A stretch of 64,000 nt of DNA. Source: Ralstonia sp. RRA (GTDB lineage: Bacteria > Pseudomonadota > Gammaproteobacteria > Burkholderiales > Burkholderiaceae). The notes below the pieces were generated by a model that saw nothing but the letters and a program-made list of their open reading frames with translations, had not been told where the DNA came from and ran no database searches. Both the position numbers and the translations under genes were made by a program. Where the stretch lies: positions 1,798,001-1,862,000 of the forward strand of contig NZ_CP146092.1 in NCBI RefSeq assembly GCF_037023145.1, written 5' to 3'. Positions 26,071 through 33,624 of this stretch are shown piece by piece (the stretch's first letter is position 1; every line of letters begins with the position of its first letter).

Positions 26071-27519
26071 TTAGATGGAGGCGGCGGAGGACGCCTGATC
26101 CTGTGTGTGCGCGTGTGCACGTGTCCGCACGAAGGCGCCGGCCAGTGCAGAAGCCAGCACAGCCGCAATGGCCCCCAGCAGGAAGGCCAGGTGATAGCCG
26201 CCATTGAGTGCGGTGGCCGCATCGGCTCCTGCAGCAGTCAGGTTGTTCGTGCGGGCTGCCGCCAGGCTTGCGAGAATCGCCAGCCCCAATGCGCCACCCA
26301 TCATGAATGACGTGTTGACCACGCCCGAAGCCAGGCCAGATTCATCCGGCGCGACATCGCTCATCGCCGCCAGCAGCACCGGGTTGAAGGCCACGCCTGC
26401 ACCCAGGCCCAGCAGCAGCATGCCCGGCAGCACGTCCAGCATGAAGTTGCCGCCGGCCGGCGCGCGCGCAAACAGCATCAGCCCGACGGCCGCCACCAGC
26501 AAGCCCAGCGACAGCGGCGCCCGAATGCCAAAGCGCATCACCAGCTTGGCCGACAGCCCCAGCGAGAACACCGCCATGATGATATTGGCCGGCAGGAAGG
26601 CCAGCCCCACCTGCATGGCGCTGTAGTTCAGCACGCGCTGCATGTAGAGCGCCGAGATGAAGAACCACGCGAACATCGCCGCCGCCCACAGCACGCCCAC
26701 CACGTTGGCCGTGGCCACATTGCGCAGCGCGAACATGTGCAGCGGCATGAGCGGATGCGACACGCGCGATTCAATGACGAGAAACGCGACCATCAACGCA
26801 ACGGCGATCCCCAACTGGGCAAGCGTTTGCGTGGACGTCCAACCGACGTCGTTACCGTGCACGATGGCGTACACCGCCAGCATGAGCGATGTCGTCACCG
26901 AAATGGCGCCCGCCACATCCAGCTTGGCGCGATCCGCCAGCGGTTTGCCGGCCGGCAGCAGCGCCACGCACGCGGCGTACACCGCCACACCGATCGGCAG
27001 GTTGACCAGGAAGATCCAGTGCCAGCTCAGCGCGCTGGTCAGCAGCCCGCCCAGCAACACGCCGATGCTGCCGCCGCCTGCGCACACGAAGCCGTAGATG
27101 CCCATCGCCTTCGCACGGTCCGCCGGCGAGGTGAACAGATTCATGATGAGCGACAGCGACACCGCCGACACCACGGCCCCGCCCAGCCCCTGGACCGCAC
27201 GCGCCGCAATCAGCAACCCTTGCGAGTTCGCCAGCCCGCACGCCGCCGAAGCCAGCGTGAACAGCGTGATCCCCAGCAAGAACAGCTTGCGATGCCCGAA
27301 TAGGTCGCCCAGTCGCCCGCCCAGCAGCAGGAAGCCGCCAAAGGTCAGCATGTAGGCGTTGACCACCCACACCAGCGAGGTTTCGGAAAAGCCCAGATCC
27401 GCCCGGATGGACGGCAGTGCGACGTTCACGATGGTCGTGTCCAGCACGATCATCAGCACGCCCAGGCAGAGCACGATGAGGGCAAGCCAGCGCTTGCGTT
27501 CGTCGATGCCATGCGTCAT
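26071..27519 (-). CDS. DHA2-type major facilitator transporter
   Basis: A 482-residue, 14-helix exporter. The first helix carries MIVLDTTIVNVALPSIRADLGFS, then WVVNAYMLTFGGFLLLGGRLGDLFGHRK (motif A) and the fifth-helix region GGSIGVLLGGLL followed by WHWIFLVNLPIG. It is last in a run of four same-strand genes led by the SnoaL-like gene and opposed to a TetR gene. I infer that it exports an antimicrobial controlled by that regulator. The ATG at 27519 follows aaaggagtggttcc. Confidence 0.9.
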   Translation of the reverse strand: MTHGIDERKRWLALIVLCLGVLMIVLDTTIVNVALPSIRADLGFSETSLVWVVNAYMLTFGGFLLLGGRLGDLFGHRKLFLLGITLFTLASAACGLANSQGLLIAARAVQGLGGAVVSAVSLSLIMNLFTSPADRAKAMGIYGFVCAGGGSIGVLLGGLLTSALSWHWIFLVNLPIGVAVYAACVALLPAGKPLADRAKLDVAGAISVTTSLMLAVYAIVHGNDVGWTSTQTLAQLGIAVALMVAFLVIESRVSHPLMPLHMFALRNVATANVVGVLWAAAMFAWFFISALYMQRVLNYSAMQVGLAFLPANIIMAVFSLGLSAKLVMRFGIRAPLSLGLLVAAVGLMLFARAPAGGNFMLDVLPGMLLLGLGAGVAFNPVLLAAMSDVAPDESGLASGVVNTSFMMGGALGLAILASLAAARTNNLTAAGADAATALNGGYHLAFLLGAIAAVLASALAGAFVRTRAHAHTQDQASSAASI

Positions 27520-27551
27520 GGAACCACTCCTTTGATGTGCTGCGACTCCTC

Positions 27552-28079
27552 TCAGGATTCCGCAGCCGATTTGAGATTGGCGAGACCGGCCTCGAAGTCC
27601 TTGCCGATCACCGCGTCCATGCTGAAGAACAGGCCCATTACCTTCGAGATGAATGGGCTCGGGCCGTACATGGCCCAGGTCACATGGGTGAGATCGCCCG
27701 CAGGCCTCAGCGTGAATTCCGCTGTGTTGTGGGCTTCGAAGGGTTTCAGGAAATCCAATTGGATCTGGATGCGTGCGGGCGAGGAGGAATCGACGATCTC
27801 CATGCGCCCGGCGCCGACCTTGCTGGAGCCTTCCCACGCATAATTCGCGCCCTTGCCATTGGTCGGGCCGCCGTAGATGCGCTTCATTGCCGGGTCGAGC
27901 TTTTCCCACGGCGACCAGGCGGTCCAGTGGTGGAAATCGTCGATCAAGGCAAACACCTTTTCGGGCGGCGCCTTGATGTCGACCTCGCGCTGCACGCGAA
28001 AGCTGTCTGGCCGCGTGGCCGCAAACCCAAGCACGGCAACAATGGCAACGACGATGACGATCGCAATGATCTTCAGCAT
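27552..28079 (-). CDS. SRPBCC (polyketide cyclase/START-like) domain protein with N-terminal membrane anchor
   Basis: A 175-residue protein. Residues 1-22 (LKIIAIVIVVAIVAVLGFAA) form a membrane anchor. The rest has the SRPBCC pattern: IKAPPEKVFALIDDFHHWTAWSPWEKLDP, a central beta-sheet, and the long C-terminal helix VIGKDFEAGLANLKSA. Such domains enclose hydrophobic ligands; no catalytic residue can be assigned. It precedes the MFS gene by 32 bases and is presumably cotranscribed. Confidence 0.85.
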   Translation of the reverse strand: MLKIIAIVIVVAIVAVLGFAATRPDSFRVQREVDIKAPPEKVFALIDDFHHWTAWSPWEKLDPAMKRIYGGPTNGKGANYAWEGSSKVGAGRMEIVDSSSPARIQIQLDFLKPFEAHNTAEFTLRPAGDLTHVTWAMYGPSPFISKVMGLFFSMDAVIGKDFEAGLANLKSAAES

Positions 28080-28312
28080 GAAGAGAGTCTCCAAGAATTG
28101 GGGGCGGCAGGTGAAGGACCTCTCGCGCGGGTCAGGCGAAAGGTCGCGGCCAGAGCGGCCGGTCACCCAGGGGTGGTTTCGTTGATATTGGTAAGGCCCG
28201 GGTGAGCACGCAGTCTAGCACCGGACAATCACCCAATGCCAAGGCAGGCTTTCCCAAGGCTTTGTGTGGAGCGGCCACCGCTGGGTGGCCGCATTCCAGT
28301 GCCCAGCGCCGG

Positions 28313-28744
28313 TTACATCGGCTTGGGTGCGATCACCATCCACGTGATCCCAAAACGATCGGTCACCATGCCAAATGCGTTGGCAAAGAAGGTTTCCGAC
28401 ATCGGCATCGTCACCTGACCACCGTCACCCAGCGCCTTGAACGTGCGCTCAGCCTCGGCCTTGTCAGCCACGCTCACCGACAGGCCGAAGCCCTTGAAAT
28501 CGGCCTTGCCCGAAGCCATGCCGTCGGATGCCAGGACCTGCGTTTCACCCACGCGGAAGGCTGCGTGCATCACCTTGTCGAGCGGGGGTGCCATGCCGCC
28601 ACACTGCTCGGCGGTGGGTTGCGCATCCTTGGGCGCATCCTTGTAGTGCATCACCACATCAACCTTGGCGCCAAGCGTCTTCTTGTAGAACTCGAGCGCT
28701 TCCTCACAACGGCCTTCGAAAAACAGATACGGTTGAATTTGCAT
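28313..28744 (-). CDS. VOC-superfamily (PhnB/glyoxalase-like) protein
   Basis: A 143-residue protein with two beta-alpha-beta-beta-beta modules. QPYLFFEGRCEEALEFYKKTLGAKV begins the first and HAAFRVGETQVLASDG begins the second, with SVSVADKAEAERTFKALGDGG and WMVIAPKP at the end. This is the PhnB/3-demethylubiquinone-like group, whose members are mostly uncharacterised. Metal ligands of true glyoxalases are not obvious. It lies in the probable TetR-controlled run of genes. Confidence 0.85.
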   Translation of the reverse strand: MQIQPYLFFEGRCEEALEFYKKTLGAKVDVVMHYKDAPKDAQPTAEQCGGMAPPLDKVMHAAFRVGETQVLASDGMASGKADFKGFGLSVSVADKAEAERTFKALGDGGQVTMPMSETFFANAFGMVTDRFGITWMVIAPKPM

Positions 28745-28828
28745 CACAACTCCTTGGGGTAGGTAGGGACTGCAACGCCGCGTGTTGGGTCACGCGGTCG
28801 GGGGGAAGCCTCTCATCAACGGACGCTG

Positions 28829-29260
28829 TCAATTGCACGCCGGTTCGGGCACCGGCATTGGCACGGAGGCGTGCTCGTGCACCACCAGCCAGCGGCCATC
28901 GATCTTGCGGAAGCACACCGTGGCACGCGTTTGCGCATCATGCTTCGCGCCATCGCGATAGCGCGCACGCAGGCGGTTCACGCTGAAGCAATAGGCCAAG
29001 TCGCCGCTCACCTCAAGGTGCAACTCGACAAACTGGAAATCTGCCTGCCCTTCCAGCGCATCGAACCAGCCCTGCCAGTTGCGCCGGTAGGCATCGACAC
29101 CCTTCACAAACAGCGGCGGCATGACATCAAACACCACCACATCGGGCGCGTAGTGACGCATCACAGCGTCCACGTCCTTGGCGCGCACGGCGGCGGCCCA
29201 CTCCTCGATCAGCGCACGCAACTGCGCTTCATCATTCGCGGCATTTGTTGCAGTTGTCAT
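28829..29260 (-). CDS. SnoaL-like (NTF2-fold) domain protein
   Basis: A 143-residue small enzyme or ligand-binding protein. EAQLRALIEEWAAAVRAKDVDAVMRHYAPDVVVFDVMPPL and VCFRKIDGRWLVVHEHASVPMP are typical of the YybH/SgcJ group. No catalytic pair can be assigned confidently. It is the first of four same-strand genes ending with the MFS exporter, and divergent from the TetR gene with two palindromes in the spacer. The start at 29260 follows ggaggccgac. Confidence 0.85.
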   Translation of the reverse strand: MTTATNAANDEAQLRALIEEWAAAVRAKDVDAVMRHYAPDVVVFDVMPPLFVKGVDAYRRNWQGWFDALEGQADFQFVELHLEVSGDLAYCFSVNRLRARYRDGAKHDAQTRATVCFRKIDGRWLVVHEHASVPMPVPEPACN

Positions 29261-29323
29261 GTCGGCCTCCGATGAAGAAAAAAGCACCTTGGAATCTACG
29301 GCCACTGCGTCTAGTGTTGACTT

Positions 29324-29338
29324 GTGAACACTGTCCAC
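29324..29338. promoter_or_regulatory. Palindromic operator, copy 1, between SnoaL-like and TetR genes
   Basis: GTGAACACTGTCCAC fits the symmetric form GTGGACA-N-TGTCCAC with one mismatch. A second copy is 33 bases away. Both lie in the spacer between divergent genes, the expected place for the TetR protein to repress both. Confidence 0.6.
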
Positions 29339-29356
29339 AAAAGATAGCAGACATAA

Positions 29357-29371
29357 TGGACAGTGTCCACA
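29357..29371. promoter_or_regulatory. Palindromic operator, copy 2, next to the TetR gene
   Basis: TGGACAGTGTCCACA contains perfect six-base arms TGGACA/TGTCCA around one central base. It lies 20 bases before the TetR start and repeats the site at 29324-29338. Confidence 0.65.
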
Positions 29372-29390
29372 TAAAGCTTGCGGAGATTGC

Positions 29391-30035
29391 ATGACCCAGG
29401 AACCACCCCGCCCGCCCGCGCGATCGACCTATCGCCACGGCGATTTGCGGCGCGCACTGCTCGACGCCGGCATTGAGCTGGCGCGTGCCGGCGGCCCAGA
29501 TGCCATCGTGCTGCGCGAGGCAACGCGCCGCGCTGGCGTTGCACCGAATGCGGCCTACCGGCACTTCGCCGGGCGACTGGATTTGCTGCAGGAGGTGCGC
29601 GCGGCGGCGCTGGCAGCATTGGCACGCGCGATGGAAACGGAACTGGATGCAATCGACCCCACCTGGCCGGAAGAGGCGCAGGCCCGCGCCTCCTTGCGCG
29701 CCATCGGCGTGGGTTACCTGCGCTTTGCGCAAATGGAGACCGGCCTGTTCCGCACCGCGTTTGCCGTGCCCGATGAAGTGGAGAACGACGCCGACCCGGA
29801 CAAGGCCGGCAACAGCGGGCTGAACCCGTTCCAGTTGCTAGGCCTGGCACTCGACCGCATGACCGCCGCCGGCGTGCTCCCAGCCGAGCGCCGCCCGGGC
29901 GCTGAATACCTCGCATGGTCTGCGGTGCATGGGCTAGCGCTGCTCATCATCGACGGCCCGCTACGCGGCCGCCCACCCGAGCAGACGGGCGCCATCGCCC
30001 TGCGCGTAGTGGAGATGGTTGAGAACGGCCTGTAG
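29391..30035 (+). CDS. TetR-family transcriptional regulator
   Basis: A 214-residue TetR protein. The helix-turn-helix is LREATRRAGVAPNAAYRHFAGRLDLLQEV (about residues 43-70). The ligand domain includes AIGVGYLRFAQMETGLFRTAFAVP and a TetR_C-type tail. It is divergent from the SnoaL-VOC-SRPBCC-MFS run, and two copies of a 15-base palindrome separate them. I infer autorepression together with control of that run. Confidence 0.9.
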   Translation: MTQEPPRPPARSTYRHGDLRRALLDAGIELARAGGPDAIVLREATRRAGVAPNAAYRHFAGRLDLLQEVRAAALAALARAMETELDAIDPTWPEEAQARASLRAIGVGYLRFAQMETGLFRTAFAVPDEVENDADPDKAGNSGLNPFQLLGLALDRMTAAGVLPAERRPGAEYLAWSAVHGLALLIIDGPLRGRPPEQTGAIALRVVEMVENGL

Positions 30036-30186
30036 CCGTTTCTGCGCGCAGGTTCTGACGACATGCGCAACGCTTCGTTCGTCTGCGCCGCCTTCAATGC
30101 AACGATGACAGCCTTGTCGCGCCCGCCCACCCGGCGGCTGCGCACACCGATCCACCGGAGCCAACCTCCGCGACCAGGATGTCAAC

Positions 30187-31017
30187 GTGACCCAAACCCA
30201 CCTCGAAACGACGCCCGCGCGCTATGGCGCGGCGCTGGAGAAAGACCTCTTTGACCGCGTCGCCGCCGTGCACGCGCCGCACCTGCCGCCCTCGCGCACA
30301 GAACCACCGCGCGATGCGCAAACCCCAGAAGAACGGGAAGGAGTGATTGACTACGCGCTGTGGAACGCCGCGCACGATCTCTTCATCGTGCAACTGGCAA
30401 GCGCCGGCCTGGACCGGCTGTTTCGCGACGAGCCCGACTTCCAGCTCGCGCTCTCACGACAGATTGGCGACGACGGCTTTCATGCCGTGGCCTCGCGCGA
30501 GCGCATCCGTGTGCTGTCCGGGCACGACCAGATCGACCGCATTGCGCAAGACGTACGCCACCACTGGGACATCCTGGGCGACTACCCGCTGACCAGCCAG
30601 GCTGCCTTCCTGGCGTGGGAGTTCCACTACGAGCATCACATCCTCGCGCGGCTGCAGGTCAACCGGCGCACTTCGCGTGTGCTCGATCTCGCCAACCGCG
30701 ACTTTGCCGAGAACCGCATCATGCCGGACGAAGAGGTGCACCGCATCCTCATCACCGAGTGGTGGCACAACAAGCTCAATGCCGCCTCCGACGCGCAGCG
30801 CGAGCAACTCGTTGGCGAAGTGCTGGAAGCCGACGACAAGCTGCAAGTACTCCTGGGCGACTACCTGCGTGAATCATGGGCGCTGAACGAACGCGCGGCC
30901 GGCATCGATACGCGCAACTATGTTCCGCTTTACGACGCATGGCGGCGCGAAATCCTTGGCGTGCTGCTGCAGCGCCCCGCTGATGCGCTGCCCACCCTCA
31001 CCAGCCTGGGCGCCTGA
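30187..31017 (+). CDS. Unknown helical protein, possibly ferritin-like, coupled to a flavin monooxygenase
   Basis: A 276-residue protein that I do not recognise. It is predicted mostly helical, with no signal or membrane segment. It is rich in His/Glu/Trp: AFLAWEFHYEHHILARLQVNRR (about residues 140-160) and DEEVHRILITEWWHNKLNAA (about 180-200) hold E-x-x-H spacings like those of diiron ferritin-like oxygenases, but the metal role is speculative. The start is a GTG preceded by aggatgtcaac. It ends five bases before the luciferase-like monooxygenase, so the two are translationally linked and probably act together. Confidence 0.75.
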   Translation: MTQTHLETTPARYGAALEKDLFDRVAAVHAPHLPPSRTEPPRDAQTPEEREGVIDYALWNAAHDLFIVQLASAGLDRLFRDEPDFQLALSRQIGDDGFHAVASRERIRVLSGHDQIDRIAQDVRHHWDILGDYPLTSQAAFLAWEFHYEHHILARLQVNRRTSRVLDLANRDFAENRIMPDEEVHRILITEWWHNKLNAASDAQREQLVGEVLEADDKLQVLLGDYLRESWALNERAAGIDTRNYVPLYDAWRREILGVLLQRPADALPTLTSLGA

Positions 31018-31022
31018 GCACG

Positions 31023-32408
31023 ATGACCAAGAAGCAAATCCTGCTCAACGCGTTCAACATGAACTGCGTGGGCCACATCAACCACGGCTTGTGGACGCAC
31101 CCGCGCGACAACTCTGCCGACTACCGCAAGCTCAGCTACTGGACCGATCTTGCCAAGCTGCTGGAGCGTGGCCTGTTCGACGGCTTGTTCATCGCCGATA
31201 TCGTGGGCGTGTACGACGTCTACCAGCAATCGGCCGACCTCACGCTGCGCGAGTCGATCCAGTTGCCGGTGAACGACCCGTTGATGCTCGTCTCGGCCAT
31301 GGCGGGCGTGACGGAGCATCTCGGTTTCGGCCTGACCGTCAACCTGACGTATGAAGCGCCGTACCTGTTTGCGCGGCGCTTTTCCACGCTCGATCACCTG
31401 ACCGACGGGCGCGTCGGTTGGAACATCGTCACCGGTTATCTGGACAGCGCTGCCCGCGCCATGGGTCTGCGCGAACAGATCGCGCACGACGAGCGTTACG
31501 ACCGTGCCGATGAGTTTCTCGATGTGGTCTACCAGCTATGGGAAGGCAGCTGGGAAGACGACGCCGTGCTGCGTGACCGCGCAGCGCGCGTGTTTGCGCA
31601 ACCCGACAAGGTGCATCGCATCCACCACCATGGCCGCTACTACAACGTGGAGGGCTATCACCTGAGCGAGCCCTCTCCACAACGCACGCCGGTGCTGTTT
31701 CAAGCGGGGTCTTCTGCGCGCGGGCAGACGTTTGCCGGCCAGCATGCAGAGTGCGTGTTCCTGTCTGGCCAGAGCCGATCAGCCACGCGGGATCAGGTCA
31801 CGCAGTTGCGGCAGGCGGCTGTGCAGGCCGGGCGCGACGCCAACGACGTCAAGGTCTTCATGGGCATCACCGTCGTTGTCGACAAGACAGAAAAGCTCGC
31901 GCGCGAGAAGCTGGCCGAGTATCAGCGCTATGCGAGCGCGGAAGCTGGCCTCGCGCATTTCTCGGCCGGCTCGGGCGTCGACTATTCGACCTATGCGCTG
32001 GATGATCCGCTGCGCCCGGTAAAGACGAACGCGATCGAGTCGTCCATTCGCCGCGCGACCGGCGGCGACACGCAGTTCACCGTGCGCCGCCTGCTCGATC
32101 AACTCGCCTTGGGCGGTCGCTACGTGACCATCGTGGGTGATCCGCAGCAGGTGGCCGACGCCCTACAGCAATGGGTGGAGGAAACCGGCATCGATGGCTT
32201 CAACCTGGCGCGCACCGTCACGCCGGAAAGCTACGCGGACTTTATCGACCTCGTGGTGCCGGAACTGCAGAACCGCGGCGTCTACAAGACCGCCTACGCA
32301 CCAGGCACGCTGCGCCGCAAACTGTTCGGCGTTGACAGGCTGCCGGACGCACACCCCGGGGCGCAACGTCGGCAGCACGCCCTGGCAACGTTGGCGGATC
32401 AACCCTGA
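31023..32408 (+). CDS. LLM-class flavin-dependent monooxygenase (NtaA/SnaA/DszA family)
   Basis: A 461-residue TIM-barrel enzyme using reduced FMN supplied by a separate reductase. Signatures are LLNAFNMNCVGHINHGLWTHPRDNS, ARRFSTLDHLTDGRVGWNIVTGYLDSAARAMGL and RTPVLFQAGSSARGQTFAGQHAECVF. Known members oxidise nitrilotriacetate, dibenzothiophene sulfone or pristinamycin. The substrate cannot be read from sequence. It lies five bases after the unknown helical protein. No flavin reductase gene is adjacent. Its end overlaps the convergent small gene by ten bases. Confidence 0.9.
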   Translation: MTKKQILLNAFNMNCVGHINHGLWTHPRDNSADYRKLSYWTDLAKLLERGLFDGLFIADIVGVYDVYQQSADLTLRESIQLPVNDPLMLVSAMAGVTEHLGFGLTVNLTYEAPYLFARRFSTLDHLTDGRVGWNIVTGYLDSAARAMGLREQIAHDERYDRADEFLDVVYQLWEGSWEDDAVLRDRAARVFAQPDKVHRIHHHGRYYNVEGYHLSEPSPQRTPVLFQAGSSARGQTFAGQHAECVFLSGQSRSATRDQVTQLRQAAVQAGRDANDVKVFMGITVVVDKTEKLAREKLAEYQRYASAEAGLAHFSAGSGVDYSTYALDDPLRPVKTNAIESSIRRATGGDTQFTVRRLLDQLALGGRYVTIVGDPQQVADALQQWVEETGIDGFNLARTVTPESYADFIDLVVPELQNRGVYKTAYAPGTLRRKLFGVDRLPDAHPGAQRRQHALATLADQP

Positions 32409-32692
32409 GCGCCGTCGCCCGCGGGGGCACCCAGCATGCGCTGGAAGAGCGGCAGCAACGCTTCATACGTGCCCAGGTAGCCCGTTGACCCAGCATGGCG
32501 CGACGCCCGCGCTGCGCAGAACAGTTCATTGCGCAAATCGGCAAGCGAGGCGCGCCGGCGCTCGCGTGCGGCGCTGGTGCACGCCTCAAACGAGCCCAGC
32601 TCTTCATAGCCGTTGAATGACATGGCGAAAGCGAAGACGCCTGACACATCGGCCGGATCAGGCAGGTCCTGCCAAGAGATGTTGTTTTTCAT
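32399..32692 (-). CDS. Small hypothetical protein downstream of the transglutaminase gene
   Basis: A 97-residue soluble protein. SWQDLPDPADVSGVFAFAMSFNGYEELGSFEAC and GSTGYLGTYEALLPLFQRML are the only distinctive parts. I recognise no domain. The start overlaps the transglutaminase stop as ATGA (32689-32692), so it is the last gene of the ligase/transglutaminase operon and its product probably works with it. The tail overlaps the convergent monooxygenase gene. Confidence 0.7.
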   Translation of the reverse strand: MKNNISWQDLPDPADVSGVFAFAMSFNGYEELGSFEACTSAARERRRASLADLRNELFCAARASRHAGSTGYLGTYEALLPLFQRMLGAPAGDGAQG

Positions 32693-33624
32693 GATGCTCC
32701 CCACTGCACGACATCGCCGGGCCCCTCATGCGGCCGGACTTCCTGCACGCTGACTGCAACGTCCACCTGATGCTCACCGCCGCCCAGGATCATGCCGCGC
32801 AGCAGTGAGACATCGCTGTAATCCCGCCCGATGGCCAGCGTGACGTGATCCAGATCGGCCAGCACATCATTGGTCGGGTCCAGATCCACCCAGCCGCTTT
32901 CCGGGCAGAACACCGACACCCACGCGTGCGACGCATCGGCGCCAATCAGGCGCGGCTGCCCGGCCGGTGGCTCGGTGCGCAGGTAGCCGCTCACGTAGCG
33001 CGCGGGCAAACCCAGCGCGCGCAGGCAACCGATCATCACCTGTGCAAAGTCCTGGCAAACGCCCCGGCGCAGCACAAATGCTTGCGCGGCCGGGGTATCA
33101 AAAGCCGTAGCGGTGGGCGCGTATTCAAAGTCGGCATGGATGCGATGCATCAGGTCGATGGCACCCGCCACCACCGCCATGCCGGGCCTGAAGCTCTGCC
33201 GCGCATAGGCGTGCAGCTCAGGGCGCAGCGCAATGTTGGGGGAAGCAAAGCAGAACTCCGCCTCCGGATAGAACGCCGAGCCCGCCTGATAGCGCAGGCG
33301 CTGCGCCACCGATTCCCACGCCGGCGTGGCGGCCGGATCCAAGCCGCTCCAGCGCGGCAGCAGGCGCACGGTAGTTTCGCTCTTCAGCAGCAGGCTGTCG
33401 TGCGGCGTGTCGAGCGCGAAATACAGCACATCGTTGCCGAAGCCGTCGATGCGGCTGGTGACGTACGACGGCGAGGGCTCGATCTGTTCCTGGTGCGCAA
33501 CGATCTCTTGCCACGCACAGGCACGCGGGCGAATGGTCGCCAGATGCTGCGCGGTCTCGACTGCGGTGGCGTAGTGGTAGACCGTGCTGTGCGAGATCGA
33601 CAACAGGGCGGCGTGCACGTGCAT
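32689..33624 (-). CDS. Transglutaminase-like cysteine peptidase/transferase
   Basis: A 311-residue protein. The N-terminal bacterial transglutaminase-type beta domain (SHSTVYHYATAVETAQHLATIRPR) is followed by the catalytic core with Cys190 in RRGVCQDFAQ, His233 in SHAWVSVF and Asp249 in WVDLDPTND. The triad is complete, so the enzyme is probably active as an amide hydrolase or transferase. The start overlaps the stop of the ATP-grasp gene (TGATG). Clusters pairing such proteins with ATP-grasp/alpha-E proteins and DUF2126 proteins are widely conserved and are predicted to make or break a peptide or amide; the substrate is unknown. Confidence 0.9.
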   Translation of the reverse strand: MHVHAALLSISHSTVYHYATAVETAQHLATIRPRACAWQEIVAHQEQIEPSPSYVTSRIDGFGNDVLYFALDTPHDSLLLKSETTVRLLPRWSGLDPAATPAWESVAQRLRYQAGSAFYPEAEFCFASPNIALRPELHAYARQSFRPGMAVVAGAIDLMHRIHADFEYAPTATAFDTPAAQAFVLRRGVCQDFAQVMIGCLRALGLPARYVSGYLRTEPPAGQPRLIGADASHAWVSVFCPESGWVDLDPTNDVLADLDHVTLAIGRDYSDVSLLRGMILGGGEHQVDVAVSVQEVRPHEGPGDVVQWGAS

